A DNA stretch of 64,000 nucleotides from Bacillota bacterium (GCA_023396225.1 JAEWWT010000015.1:124001-188000), one strand, 5' to 3'. Counted from the first letter of the stretch, positions 52,457 to 62,227 are shown. Notes: generated by a model from the sequence alone, not told the origin. Translations and numbers: made by a program.

Positions 52457-54418
52457 ATGGATTTTCGATACTTAAATCTTTTAACAAAAGAATATCCGAA
52501 CGTTGACTCGGTTTCGGAGGAAATTATTAATCTTAGTGCAATTAAAAGCTTGCCAAAGGGTACAGAATACTTTTTCAGTGATCTTCACGGGGAACATGAA
52601 GCATTTATACACATATTAAGAAGTGCTTCAGGAATTATCAGAACAAAAATAGATGCTGCTTTTGAACAATCAGTTTCCGAAAAAGAGCGAAATTTATTAT
52701 CTTCTCTTATATATGATCCTGAAAATGAGTTAAGACAGATTAAGGAACGTATAGATAATTATGATGATTGGTGTAAAATAACAATATACAGGCTTGTTAA
52801 AGTTTGTAAAGCTGTTTCATCAAAATATACAAGACTTAAAGTAAGAAACAGAATACCTGAGGGATTTCAATATATCATTGAAGAGCTGCTTCATACTGAT
52901 GATATAGAAAACAAGACATCATACTATAACAGTATTATTATTTCAATTGTTGAGATTGATATGGCAGACAGATTTATCATAGCTATCTGTATTCTGATAG
53001 GAAGGCTTGCAATAGACAGACTTCATATCATAGGAGATATTTTTGACAGAGGCCCTCATGCAGATGAAATTATGGATGAGCTCATGAGAATACATGATGT
53101 AGATATTCAATGGGGTAATCACGACATATCATGGATGGGTGCAATTACAGGCAACTGGGCACTTGTTGCAAATGTAATACGTCTTGGAATAAGTTATAAT
53201 AATTTTGATTTACTTGAAGATAGCTATGGGATAAATCTCAGAGCATTATCTGTTTTTGCTGCAAAGGTTTATCATAATGATCCTTGTGAATTATTTATTC
53301 CTCATATTCTTGATGATAACAAATATGATCCAGTTGATATTTCACTTGCTGCTAAAATGCATAAGGCAATGGCAGTTATACAATTTAAACTTGAAGGACA
53401 GCTTATCAGACGTCATCCAGAATATTGTATGGATGACAGAATATTGATTGATAAAATTAACTATGATAAGAAATCCGTAATGTGTTATGGAAAAGAGTAT
53501 TCTCTTAAGGATAGTATTTTCCCTACAGTAGATCCAGCAAATCCTCTTGAACTCACTGTAGAAGAAGAGGAACTCATGAGCACAATTGCTTTTTCATTCA
53601 GGCATAATCCTCGTCTTAATAAGCATATTAAGTTTTTATATTCAAACGGGAATATGTATAAATGTGTAAATTCCAATCTTCTTTATCATGGATGCATTCC
53701 AATGGATGATGATGGCAATTTTATGGAAGTTAAATACGGAGATAAAAAGTATAGCGGAAAAGCATATCTTGATTTTATTGATGAGCAAGTAAGAAAAGCA
53801 TATTTCTGTGAATATAATAGTGATGAGCAAATTAATGCAAGGGATTATCTTTGGTATTTATGGTGTGGGCCTAAATCTCCATTGTTTGGCAAGGACAGGA
53901 TGGTTACATTTGAAAGATACTTTATTCTTGATCCAGATACTCATAAGGAAAATATGAATGCATATTATAGGCTAATTGATGACAAGAGTATATGTGAAAA
54001 GATATTGTCAGAATTCAATATGAATGTAAAGAAATCGCATATTATAAACGGACATGTTCCTGTTAAGATAAAGCAAGGCGAAAAACCGGTCAAAGGCGAG
54101 GGGCTTTTGTTCATGATCGATGGTGGAATATCAAAGGCTTACCATGCCCAGACCGGTATTGGTGGATATACATTTATATTTAATTCAAGGTATCTGGCTC
54201 TTGCTGAACATAAACCTTATGTTTTTGCAGAAAATGATGAAGAAACTGAGTCTGCTCCTACTGTAAAAATAGTTGAGCTAATGAAAAAGCGTGTTCTTGT
54301 TTCTGACACAGATGAGGGAATGGAGATTGAAAGAAAAATTAATGACCTGAAACAATTACTTGAAGCTTACAGAACAGGATTAATTAAGGAAAATCAGAAG
54401 CATAACTATATTTTTTAA
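52457..54418 (+). CDS. fbp: Class III fructose-1,6-bisphosphatase
   Basis: Gluconeogenic phosphatase of the Firmicute class III type (metallophosphatase fold). Metal motifs FFSDLHGEHEAF, IGDIFDRGPHAD and QWGNHDISWMGA are near the N-terminal half, and INGHVPVK is near the C-terminus. At 653 residues it matches the Bacillus enzyme. The start at 52457 gives MDFRYLNLLTKEYPNV; an upstream ATG (52394) is inside the repeat. The end overlaps the convergent ATPase by four bases. Confidence 0.95.
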   Translation: MDFRYLNLLTKEYPNVDSVSEEIINLSAIKSLPKGTEYFFSDLHGEHEAFIHILRSASGIIRTKIDAAFEQSVSEKERNLLSSLIYDPENELRQIKERIDNYDDWCKITIYRLVKVCKAVSSKYTRLKVRNRIPEGFQYIIEELLHTDDIENKTSYYNSIIISIVEIDMADRFIIAICILIGRLAIDRLHIIGDIFDRGPHADEIMDELMRIHDVDIQWGNHDISWMGAITGNWALVANVIRLGISYNNFDLLEDSYGINLRALSVFAAKVYHNDPCELFIPHILDDNKYDPVDISLAAKMHKAMAVIQFKLEGQLIRRHPEYCMDDRILIDKINYDKKSVMCYGKEYSLKDSIFPTVDPANPLELTVEEEELMSTIAFSFRHNPRLNKHIKFLYSNGNMYKCVNSNLLYHGCIPMDDDGNFMEVKYGDKKYSGKAYLDFIDEQVRKAYFCEYNSDEQINARDYLWYLWCGPKSPLFGKDRMVTFERYFILDPDTHKENMNAYYRLIDDKSICEKILSEFNMNVKKSHIINGHVPVKIKQGEKPVKGEGLLFMIDGGISKAYHAQTGIGGYTFIFNSRYLALAEHKPYVFAENDEETESAPTVKIVELMKKRVLVSDTDEGMEIERKINDLKQLLEAYRTGLIKENQKHNYIF

Positions 54419-56271
54419 TCTTTAAACTTATATTTCAAGGTTCTCATAGCATTAATTATTGCTATTACAGAAACACCAACATCTGCAAATACAGCAAGCC
54501 ACATTTCAGCATATCCTAATGCACCAAGAATTAATGCAACAAATTTTATTGTCAATGCAAAAATAATATTCTGTTTGACAATTGACATAGTTCTTCTGGA
54601 TATTCCAATAGCATCTGATATTTTCTTTGGATTATCATCCATTAAGACAACATCTGCTGCTTCAACAGCTGCGTCAGAGCCTAATGCACCCATTGCAATT
54701 CCAATATCTGCTCTTGTAAGCACAGGTGCATCGTTGATTCCGTCACCAACAAATATAAGCGTTTCATTTTTGTTTTGTTTATCAAGTAAATGCTCAAGTG
54801 TAGATACTTTTTCAGATGGTAAAAGTTCAGCATACACTTCATCTATCTCAAGAGTTTTCCCAACATTTTCTCCAACTGATTTTTTATCACCTGTCAGCAT
54901 AACAGTTTTAACGATTCCGTTATGCTTTAAGCTTTTAATAGCTGCTTTTGAATTTTCTTTTATTTCATCGGAAATTACTATATGACCTGCATATTCCTTA
55001 TCGACAGAAATATGTATTATTGTTCCTTTATGAGTTTTGCAGTCATGCCATTCTGAACCAATTAAATCCATCATTTTAGCATTTCCAACAGCAACATCTT
55101 TGCCATCAATAACAGCCTTTATACCATGACCGGGAATTTCTTCATATGAAATAATTCTGTTTTTATCTGGTTTAACTCTTACAGCTTCCGTTAAAGATAC
55201 AGATACCGGATGATCAGAATATGTTTCTGCAAGAACAGCAATATCAAGAAGTTCATTCTCTGATATTTTTTGCGGATGAATGGCTGTTACTTTAAAGTTA
55301 CCTTTTGTAAGCGTTCCTGTCTTATCAAATACAACAACCTTAGCTTTTGAAAGTGCTTCAATATAAGTGCTGCCTTTAATAAGTATTCCTGCTTTTGAAG
55401 CTGCGCCTATTCCTCCGAAAAAGCTCATCGGAACTGAAATTACCAACGCACAAGGACAGGATACAACTAAGAAAACTAATGCTCTCTGTATCCAGACTGA
55501 CCATAACTGGCTGAATAGTAGGGGAGGTATAACTGCAAGAAGAATAGCTGAAATTACCACCGCAGGAGTATATATTTTTGCAAACTTAGTTATAAAATTT
55601 TCGGTTTTTGCTTTTCTAGAAACTGAATTTTCTACTAATTCCAATATCTTTGAAACGGTTGAATCCTCATATTTCTTTGTAACCTTTACTTTTAAGATAC
55701 CATTATTATTAATATATCCGCTTAGAATAGTATCTCCGGTGTTTATATCCCTTGGAACTGATTCTCCTGTAAGGGCTGATGTATTTACAGTGGTGATACC
55801 TTCTGTAACAATACCGTCTAGAGGAACTTTTTCACCAGGTTTAATAATTATTATGTCATCAATATTTATTTCTTCAGGATCCACCTGAATTATTTCATCA
55901 TTCTGCATTATATTTGCAAATTCAGGTCGTATGTCCATCAAATCTGATATGGATTTTCTTGATTTACCAACCGCATAACTCTCAAAGAGAGAACCAACCT
56001 GATAAAAAAGCATTACAAATATTGCTTCATTGTATTCTCCTAGTGCCAGAGCACCTATTGTTGCAATTGACATTAGAAAGTTTTCGTCAAAAACTTGACC
56101 ATGTGTAATGTTTTTTGCTGATTTATACAAAACACTTAAACCAATAAGCAGATAAATTACTATGTAGAATGTGAATTCAATTTTAAAAGGTATTTTAAAA
56201 ATATTAATTGCGATTAGAAGAACTGTAGTTATGATAATTAAGTACAGTTTCTTTTTTTGTTTATGACTCAT
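54415..56271 (-). CDS. Zn/Cd/Pb-exporting P1B-type ATPase
   Basis: Metal-efflux ATPase of 618 residues without an N-terminal metal-binding domain. The CPC motif in SCPCALVIS, the phosphorylation site DKTGTLTKG, the SDHP motif and GDGINDAP are visible. The last span reads ADVGVSVIAIINAMR and the preceding one has a Lys, the P1B-2 (Zn/Cd/Pb) signature. The metal-binding part is encoded separately just upstream. Regulated by the ArsR-type gene at 56530. Confidence 0.92.
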   Translation of the reverse strand: MSHKQKKKLYLIIITTVLLIAINIFKIPFKIEFTFYIVIYLLIGLSVLYKSAKNITHGQVFDENFLMSIATIGALALGEYNEAIFVMLFYQVGSLFESYAVGKSRKSISDLMDIRPEFANIMQNDEIIQVDPEEINIDDIIIIKPGEKVPLDGIVTEGITTVNTSALTGESVPRDINTGDTILSGYINNNGILKVKVTKKYEDSTVSKILELVENSVSRKAKTENFITKFAKIYTPAVVISAILLAVIPPLLFSQLWSVWIQRALVFLVVSCPCALVISVPMSFFGGIGAASKAGILIKGSTYIEALSKAKVVVFDKTGTLTKGNFKVTAIHPQKISENELLDIAVLAETYSDHPVSVSLTEAVRVKPDKNRIISYEEIPGHGIKAVIDGKDVAVGNAKMMDLIGSEWHDCKTHKGTIIHISVDKEYAGHIVISDEIKENSKAAIKSLKHNGIVKTVMLTGDKKSVGENVGKTLEIDEVYAELLPSEKVSTLEHLLDKQNKNETLIFVGDGINDAPVLTRADIGIAMGALGSDAAVEAADVVLMDDNPKKISDAIGISRRTMSIVKQNIIFALTIKFVALILGALGYAEMWLAVFADVGVSVIAIINAMRTLKYKFKD

Positions 56272-56283
56272 ATTACACTTCCT

Positions 56284-56502
56284 TTACAAGCATATTCTGC
56301 AATCTGGTTCTACTTTTTTTATAATCTTCTGTACTTCCTTTAATATACTTTCAAAAATACTGTCCTCAGCTTCAATTGTAATTTTCTGTGTCATAAAACT
56401 AATTGAAACAGAAGTAACACCTGATATTTTGCTGATAGCAGTTTCCATTTTTGCAGCACAATTAGCACAGTCCAAATCAGACATTTTGTAAGTTTTTTTC
56501 AT
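56284..56502 (-). CDS. Heavy-metal-associated (HMA) domain protein
   Basis: A 72-residue stand-alone HMA domain with CANC (in DCANCAAKME), the metal-binding loop, and a C-terminal CRIC. It lies between the ArsR repressor and the ATPase and is separated from the ATPase by 12 bases. It probably delivers metal to the transporter that lacks its own HMA domain, or is a chaperone; this is inferred from context. Confidence 0.85.
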   Translation of the reverse strand: MKKTYKMSDLDCANCAAKMETAISKISGVTSVSISFMTQKITIEAEDSIFESILKEVQKIIKKVEPDCRICL

Positions 56503-56529
56503 AATGATGACTCCTTTATAAATTATATT

Positions 56530-56886
56530 TTATTCGCATACATGTTCCAGACCTTGATTTATTATAGTCTTGACATGAGAATCTGCTAATGAATAAAATA
56601 CAGCCTTGCCCTCACGTCTGTATTTTACAAGCTTACTTTGTTTTAATGCACGTAACTGATGAGAAATAGCCGACTGTGTCATATTTAAAATTGTTGCTAT
56701 ATCACAAACACACATTTCACATTCCAACAATACACATAAAATTTTAATTCTTGTTGAGTCCCCAAAAATCTTATACAACTCAGCAAGATCATACATAATT
56801 GTTTCTTCAGGTATATTGTCCTTAACTTTTTCAACTTTGTTTTCATGGACATGAATAAATTCACATAACTCATTTGTATCTAACAT
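56530..56886 (-). CDS. ArsR/SmtB family metal-responsive repressor
   Basis: Winged-helix repressor of 118 residues. The metal-binding helix reads CEMCVCDIA (alpha-3 type) and a C-terminal DSHVKTIINQGLEH contributes a second site (alpha-5 type). The recognition helix is TQSAISHQLRAL. The start at 56886 is chosen because GAGAGGTG precedes it. A perfect palindrome (56900-56925) just upstream is the likely operator. It is released by Zn, Cd or Pb and controls the HMA and ATPase genes. Confidence 0.9.
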   Translation of the reverse strand: MLDTNELCEFIHVHENKVEKVKDNIPEETIMYDLAELYKIFGDSTRIKILCVLLECEMCVCDIATILNMTQSAISHQLRALKQSKLVKYRREGKAVFYSLADSHVKTIINQGLEHVCE

Positions 56887-56899
56887 ACTACACCTCTCT

Positions 56900-56925
56900 A
56901 ACATATGAATAATTGTTCATATGTT
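56900..56925. promoter_or_regulatory. Operator palindrome of the ArsR-type repressor
   Basis: Perfect inverted repeat aacatatgaa-N6-ttcatatgtt. The ATATGAA/TTCATAT half-sites match the known SmtB/CadC-type operators. It lies between the -10 and the ribosome site. Confidence 0.85.
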
Positions 56926-56926
56926 T

Positions 56927-56954
56927 ATTATATCACTGTATTTTAATTTGTCAA
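56927..56954 (-). promoter_or_regulatory. Promoter of the ArsR-HMA-ATPase operon
   Basis: On the minus strand TTGACA (56954-56949), 16-base spacer, TATAAT (56932-56927) with extended TGA. The operator starts two bases further downstream. Confidence 0.85.
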
Positions 56955-56958
56955 TAGT

Positions 56959-56998
56959 AAAAAAATCTGTCATCAAATTAATGAAGACAGATTTTTTT
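56959..56998 (-). terminator. Terminator of the dnaD-dnaC unit
   Basis: Perfect 13-bp stem aaaaaaatctgtc/gacagattttttt with T runs on the minus strand. Confidence 0.9.
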
Positions 56999-57000
56999 AA

Positions 57001-58002
57001 TTAATTTTCACCTGAAAGCCTTTTTATTTGTCTTATATCCTGACCAACACATAAAATAATATTATACAATCCGAATATTCTAGAAATTATTCTGTCATTG
57101 TATCTGCTCTGTAATTCATTTGTAGAAAGGTTAGAGCTTATTATTGTAGGCAATCCCATGTTAAGTCTGGAATTAATAATATTATAAAGTACTGATTCAT
57201 AAAACCCTGTCTGAAACTCAGAACCTAAATCATCCAGTACAAGTAGATCAGTATTAATAAGTGTCTGAAGAGTATCTTTATTGTTTGATTCTGATCGTCC
57301 GAAATGTTCTTTTTCAATAATCCTAAGATAATTCAATACAGAACCATATGCAACTGTATAGCCTTTTTCAATAACGATTTTAGCAATAGAAAGAGACAGA
57401 TGAGTTTTTCCTACACCTGTTTTTCCAATCAGAAATAGGCTTTCAGAAGACGGCGAAAAGCATTCTGCATATTTTCTACAGAAATGAAGATTGTCAGACA
57501 TTTTCCTGTAACAATCAAGTCCATTCTGTTCAAACTTATCTTCATAGTATTTAAGTGAAAAATGTCCAAAATCACATAAGGGCATATTTGCACTTTTATT
57601 TAATTCCTGAGCAGAATATTTATTAATTAATTCATAAAAACATGAACATCTTTCTCCGCTTGGTAAGTAGCCTCTGTCATTACAAATAGAGCATTTGTAT
57701 TTTACATAAAGGTAATCATCAGGGTAGCCATATGAGTTGAGAAGCTTTTTTATCATTTGCTGTGCCTGAATATTATTTTCCTTAATCTTATTAAAGTTAT
57801 CATTAAAAGATTCGCTGTTTCCTTTTACAATAAGCTTTGAAAGTTCAATACTTGTTCTTGCAAGCTGTTTATTTATTTCTATAATTTCAGGGCATTTTTG
57901 ATCAATTTCATTATATCTTCTGTTATATTCATTTTCAGCCGACATTCTTCTCAGATTAAGTTCCTCTTCAGCTTTATCAAAAATATGTTTTTCATATCCC
58001 AT
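57001..58002 (-). CDS. DnaC/DnaI-like helicase loader ATPase
   Basis: A 333-residue AAA+ protein that loads the replicative helicase. The Walker A is GKTGVGKTHLS, the Walker B LLVLDDLGSE, and SNLSTNEL and RIISRIFG are further AAA+ motifs. An N-terminal zinc region (CSICNDRGYLPSGERCSC) is typical of DnaI. SD AAGGAGA precedes the ATG. Directly follows the DnaD-like gene. Confidence 0.88.
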   Translation of the reverse strand: MGYEKHIFDKAEEELNLRRMSAENEYNRRYNEIDQKCPEIIEINKQLARTSIELSKLIVKGNSESFNDNFNKIKENNIQAQQMIKKLLNSYGYPDDYLYVKYKCSICNDRGYLPSGERCSCFYELINKYSAQELNKSANMPLCDFGHFSLKYYEDKFEQNGLDCYRKMSDNLHFCRKYAECFSPSSESLFLIGKTGVGKTHLSLSIAKIVIEKGYTVAYGSVLNYLRIIEKEHFGRSESNNKDTLQTLINTDLLVLDDLGSEFQTGFYESVLYNIINSRLNMGLPTIISSNLSTNELQSRYNDRIISRIFGLYNIILCVGQDIRQIKRLSGEN

Positions 58003-58003
58003 A

Positions 58004-59047
58004 TCAGTTATTCTCCTTTATTTTTGGAGTGTTGATTGCGGCATGCTGCATAAGTAAATCAAGGTCATACGAATGGCTATTTGAAGGTTGTGCAGATTTA
58101 TTTGCAGTGTTATCTTTAAATTTTGCAGAATTTTTCTTATAGTTAATATCATTCTTTTCAATCTGTTCTTTTGTAGAAATGCCATTACTATGCCAGTCGG
58201 ATATGATTTTGTTCATATATGCAAATGAAATCTTTCCGGTGGCATCAATTGTTTTATCATATGCAATTTGAATTAAATCAAAATCAATGTTCATATCAAC
58301 CCAACTGTTTACATATTCTTTTTCTTTAGTTGATAACGTTCTGTTCAATCCAAGCAATGACAGTATTTTTCCTGAAAGTGAGTAGTATTTCTGGAGTTGC
58401 ATAATTTCAAATTCAGCTTGTTCATGGGTGCAGATATTTTTATCATACCAGGTTACAGCAACCTTTTCAATAAACTTCATACTTGATTTTTCAATAGATT
58501 TGCAGAATTCAATAATCATAAGTATAATATCACTTTTTAGTCCAAGGTAATCATGAATCCAGACAAGCACTCTTTGATCAGTATATGTAAGAGATTTTCC
58601 AAAGCAGTTTTCGGCAGAAACAAGCAGAAATTTAACATCTCCTGATTGTTCAATTCTTGAAGAAATCTCCTTGGGTGTAAGATATTTTGAAGGACTTTCC
58701 TTAATGCTTGCAATTTCATTATTTTCAGCAGGCAATACTGTCTTGGAAGTAGATACAGTATTTACAGGTTGTTGAGCAATAATATTTTTTTCGCCTGAAG
58801 TACTCTTTAAAACTCCTGTTTGCTGCCAATAAGATAATGCATCTTCCAGTTTGTCTGTACTGATGCCTAAAAGCTTTGATACTTCCAGAGTATCTGATTT
58901 TTCAAACTTTTTATGCTTTAATATGTAAAGTATAATTTTTAAGCTACTTTCATCTGCAAGCTTAATGTAATCATCCACTATACAATCTGGAACAGCAAAA
59001 ACATTGTCAACAACTGACCAGTTAATTAAATAATTCAAATTATCCAA
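58004..59047 (-). CDS. DnaD/DnaB-like primosome protein
   Basis: A 347-residue replication-initiation protein with an N-terminal winged helix (VSKLLGISTDKLEDALSYW) and a DnaD-type domain near residues 130-210. A second DnaD-like segment (YVNSWVDMNIDFDLIQIAYD) follows. The C-terminus is Lys/Asn-rich. The TTG start at 59047 has only a short-spaced AAAGG site, so it is tentative. It is paired with the DnaC-like gene, as is usual in Firmicutes. Confidence 0.8.
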   Translation of the reverse strand: MDNLNYLINWSVVDNVFAVPDCIVDDYIKLADESSLKIILYILKHKKFEKSDTLEVSKLLGISTDKLEDALSYWQQTGVLKSTSGEKNIIAQQPVNTVSTSKTVLPAENNEIASIKESPSKYLTPKEISSRIEQSGDVKFLLVSAENCFGKSLTYTDQRVLVWIHDYLGLKSDIILMIIEFCKSIEKSSMKFIEKVAVTWYDKNICTHEQAEFEIMQLQKYYSLSGKILSLLGLNRTLSTKEKEYVNSWVDMNIDFDLIQIAYDKTIDATGKISFAYMNKIISDWHSNGISTKEQIEKNDINYKKNSAKFKDNTANKSAQPSNSHSYDLDLLMQHAAINTPKIKENN

Positions 59048-59160
59048 ACCTTTCAGAACATTATAATCAAAATAATTATAACATATCTTAAAATAAAAAA
59101 CACTATATATTTATATAAAATAATTTTACAAATGTAGCTTATGTATTTATTCAGATAATG

Positions 59161-59189
59161 TTGCAAAAAATATGCAAATATGATAAAAT
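59161..59189 (+). promoter_or_regulatory. Promoter just before a lipoprotein gene
   Basis: TTGCAA (59161-59166), 17-base spacer, TAAAAT (59184-59189) with an extended TGA. The start codon is only 9 bases after the -10, so the transcript would be nearly leaderless. Confidence 0.6.
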
Positions 59190-59198
59190 AAATCTATT

Positions 59199-59699
59199 AT
59201 GATTAATTTAAAGACTATTTTATTGCTAGTAATAATATTATTCTTTTTTTGTTCCTGCAATAAAAATGAAGAAACCACAGTAACTACGATTTCTCAATCA
59301 GAGATAACGCAGTTTACTACTGTTGAAGCTACAGAACAGGAATATACAGGAACTGCTGAACATCTGGTAACCTCAAATACTTTTAATGAGTCTGAGTTAC
59401 AGGGTGGTCTTAAGGCTGATACTGCTGATGCCTTAAACGTTATAATTGATAATCAAATTGATTCTGCCGATGTGAGTTTAATTAGTGATGATAATATAAT
59501 TTATGTAATTTCAGGTAATGCTCAATTGGCTGACAAAATTGTCATCAATTCGGACAATTATATCCCAATTAATCCTGATGTTGCAGATTTTGAAAATATT
59601 ATTATTCCTGATAGTTTTATTGAAAATAAAGAAGTTATGGATAAGCCTGATAAGAAAGATAATGCATCTGTAACAGGCGATACTGCACAGAGAAAATAA
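59199..59699 (+). CDS. Hypothetical lipoprotein, Thr/Ser/Asp-rich
   Basis: A 166-residue secreted protein. A hydrophobic N-terminus ends in FCSCNKN, a likely lipobox at about residue 20. The mature part has a Thr/Glu-rich linker then a low-complexity acidic domain without known motifs. There is no ribosome site; the promoter lies immediately upstream. It precedes metA by 28 bases, so the two may be co-transcribed. Function unknown. Confidence 0.6.
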   Translation: MINLKTILLLVIILFFFCSCNKNEETTVTTISQSEITQFTTVEATEQEYTGTAEHLVTSNTFNESELQGGLKADTADALNVIIDNQIDSADVSLISDDNIIYVISGNAQLADKIVINSDNYIPINPDVADFENIIIPDSFIENKEVMDKPDKKDNASVTGDTAQRK

Positions 59700-59727
59700 C
59701 TTAATATATTAGATTTGGGGGAGAAAA

Positions 59728-60651
59728 ATGCCAATAAATATTCCAAATAACCTACCGGCATATTCTATATTAAATAATGAGAATATCTTTGTTATGGCAG
59801 ATACAGTTGCACAAAAGCAGGATATAAGGCCGCTGAAAATTGCTATTGTAAATCTTATGCCTAAAAAGATAGAAACTGAGACACAGTTACTCAGATTGCT
59901 CTCAAATACTCCTTTGCAGGTGGATATTGAATTAATACAGATGGCTTCACACGTTGCAAAAAATGTCTCTCAGGAGCATCTTACAAAGTTCTATAAATGC
60001 TTTGATGAAGTTAAAAACGAACTGTTTGATGGTTTAATAATCACCGGCGCACCTATAGAACAAATTCCGTATGAAGAAGTTGATTACTGGGATGAATTGT
60101 GCGAGATTATGGAGTGGTCTAAAACCAATGTTTACAGTACATTTCATATCTGTTGGGGAGCTCAGGCTGGTTTGTATTATCATTATGGCATACCAAAATA
60201 TGATTTAAGCGAGAAAATGTTCGGAGTATTTCCTCATAAAATTGAGGTTACAAATCACCCTTTACTAAGAGGATTTGATGAGGAGTTTTACGTTCCACAT
60301 TCACGGCATACGGAAATAAAAAGAATTGATGTTGAAAAGGTACCAGAATTAAAAATGCTTACATACTCAGTTGAATCAGGTGTTCATATTATTGCTGATA
60401 AATCATGCAGGCAATTTTTTATAACAGGTCATTCAGAATATGACAGGTTCACTCTTGCAAATGAATATTTCAGAGACTTGGATAAGGGTTTGAAAATAAA
60501 AGTTCCTGCACATTATTTCCCATATGATGACCCAAGTCAGCCTCCTCATTTTAACTGGCGATGTCATGCTAATTTGATGTTTTCAAATTGGCTTAATTAT
60601 TGTGTATATCAGGAAACACCGTATGATTTAAATACGTTGAAAAGTATATAG
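59728..60651 (+). CDS. metA: Homoserine O-acyltransferase, probably acetyl-CoA specific
   Basis: Acylates homoserine for methionine synthesis. The MetA fold has VNLMPKKIETETQLLRLL near the N-terminus, the catalytic Cys at residue 142 (HICWGAQAGLYYHY) and the late HSEYDR with His/Glu. Residue 111 (in GAPIE) is Glu, which in studied MetA proteins selects acetyl-CoA over succinyl-CoA. GGGGGAG precedes the ATG. At 307 residues it is full length. Confidence 0.93.
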   Translation: MPINIPNNLPAYSILNNENIFVMADTVAQKQDIRPLKIAIVNLMPKKIETETQLLRLLSNTPLQVDIELIQMASHVAKNVSQEHLTKFYKCFDEVKNELFDGLIITGAPIEQIPYEEVDYWDELCEIMEWSKTNVYSTFHICWGAQAGLYYHYGIPKYDLSEKMFGVFPHKIEVTNHPLLRGFDEEFYVPHSRHTEIKRIDVEKVPELKMLTYSVESGVHIIADKSCRQFFITGHSEYDRFTLANEYFRDLDKGLKIKVPAHYFPYDDPSQPPHFNWRCHANLMFSNWLNYCVYQETPYDLNTLKSI

Positions 60652-60677
60652 TATAGTAAAAGAAAAGAGGTAAAAAT

Positions 60678-62219
60678 ATGTCTCATCAAATGGTTGTCAT
60701 TATTGACTTTGGTGGTCAGTATAATCAGCTTATAGCAAGACGTGTAAGAGAGTGCGGAGTTTACTGTGAAGTTAAGTCTTATAAGACAGGAATAGATCAG
60801 ATAAAAGCAATGAATCCCCTTGGTATCATTTTTACAGGTGGGCCAAACAGTGTTTATCTTGAGAGCTCTCCAACTATATCAAAGGAAATATTTGAACTTG
60901 GAGTTCCGGTACTCGGAATATGTTATGGTTGTCAGCTTATGGCACATCTTCTTGGAGGAAAGGTTGTACAGGCTTCTGATGCAACTGCCCGTGAATATGG
61001 TAAAACAGAGACATTTTATGATACAACATGTAAACTATTTGATGGACTTGACGAGTGTGGAATATCATGGATGAGCCATGGTGACTACATGGAAAAAGTT
61101 CCAGATGGATTCAAATTAACAGCGCGTTCTGCAGCATGTCCTAATGTTGCTATTTCTGATGATAATCGTAGATTTTATGGAGTTCAGTTTCATCCTGAAG
61201 TAAATCATACGGTAAACGGAACAAAAATGCTTTATAATTTTTTATATAAAGCCTGTGGATGTATAGGCGACTGGACAATGGGTGATTATGCTAAAACAGC
61301 TATTAATAATATCAGAGATAAGGTTGGAGATGGAAAAGTTCTTCTTGCACTTTCAGGTGGAGTTGACAGTTCTGTTGCAGCAGCTTTACTTTCAAAGGCT
61401 GTAGGGGATAAGCTTACCTGTATTTTTGTTGATCATGGATTCATGAGAAAAAATGAGGGTGACGAAGTTGAAGCTGCTTTCAAAGGCTGGGATATCAATT
61501 TTGTAAGAGTAAATGCTAAAGAGCAGTTTATGACTAAGCTTAATGGTGTTTCTGACCCTGAAACTAAGAGAAAGATTATTGGCCAGGAGTTTATTCGAGT
61601 ATTTGAACAGGAAGCTAAGAAAATTGGCAAAGTTGATTACCTTGTTCAGGGAACTATATATCCTGACATAATTGAAAGCGGAACAGGGGATGCAGCAGTA
61701 ATTAAATCCCACCATAATGTAGGCGGACTTCCTGATTATGTTGATTTCAAGGAAATAATTGAACCACTCAGATTATTATTTAAGGATGAAGTAAGACAGC
61801 TCGGACTTGAGCTTGGACTTTCAGAAGTTCTTGTATTCAGACAGCCGTTCCCTGGACCAGGACTTGCAATCAGAATTATCGGAGAAATTACTGATGAAAA
61901 GCTGCTTATTTTACAGGATGCAGATTGGATATATCGTGAAGAAATTTCAAAGGCTGGGCTTGATAGATCAATTCATCAGTACTTTGCTGTTCTGACTAAT
62001 ATGCGTTCTGTTGGAGTAATGGGTGATGGAAGAACTTATGACTATACACTAGCCCTAAGAGCTGTTACAACAACTGACTTCATGACTGCTGATTTTGCAA
62101 AAATTCCTTATGATATATTAGAAAAAGCATCAAGCAGAATTGTAAATGAGGTTAAATCAATCAACAGAATTGTTTATGATGTTACTACAAAGCCACCAGC
62201 TACTATTGAATGGGAATAA
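60678..62219 (+). CDS. guaA: GMP synthase (glutamine-hydrolysing)
   Basis: Converts XMP to GMP with glutamine and ATP. The N-terminal glutamine amidotransferase (GICYGCQLM with catalytic Cys, FHPE later) is followed by the ATP pyrophosphatase (SGGVDSS) and the dimerisation domain. At 513 residues it is full length. GAGG precedes ATG. The last residues PPATIEWE and the stop are intact, next to the integrative element at 62.3 kb. Confidence 0.97.
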   Translation: MSHQMVVIIDFGGQYNQLIARRVRECGVYCEVKSYKTGIDQIKAMNPLGIIFTGGPNSVYLESSPTISKEIFELGVPVLGICYGCQLMAHLLGGKVVQASDATAREYGKTETFYDTTCKLFDGLDECGISWMSHGDYMEKVPDGFKLTARSAACPNVAISDDNRRFYGVQFHPEVNHTVNGTKMLYNFLYKACGCIGDWTMGDYAKTAINNIRDKVGDGKVLLALSGGVDSSVAAALLSKAVGDKLTCIFVDHGFMRKNEGDEVEAAFKGWDINFVRVNAKEQFMTKLNGVSDPETKRKIIGQEFIRVFEQEAKKIGKVDYLVQGTIYPDIIESGTGDAAVIKSHHNVGGLPDYVDFKEIIEPLRLLFKDEVRQLGLELGLSEVLVFRQPFPGPGLAIRIIGEITDEKLLILQDADWIYREEISKAGLDRSIHQYFAVLTNMRSVGVMGDGRTYDYTLALRAVTTTDFMTADFAKIPYDILEKASSRIVNEVKSINRIVYDVTTKPPATIEWE

Positions 62220-62227
62220 TAACAACA

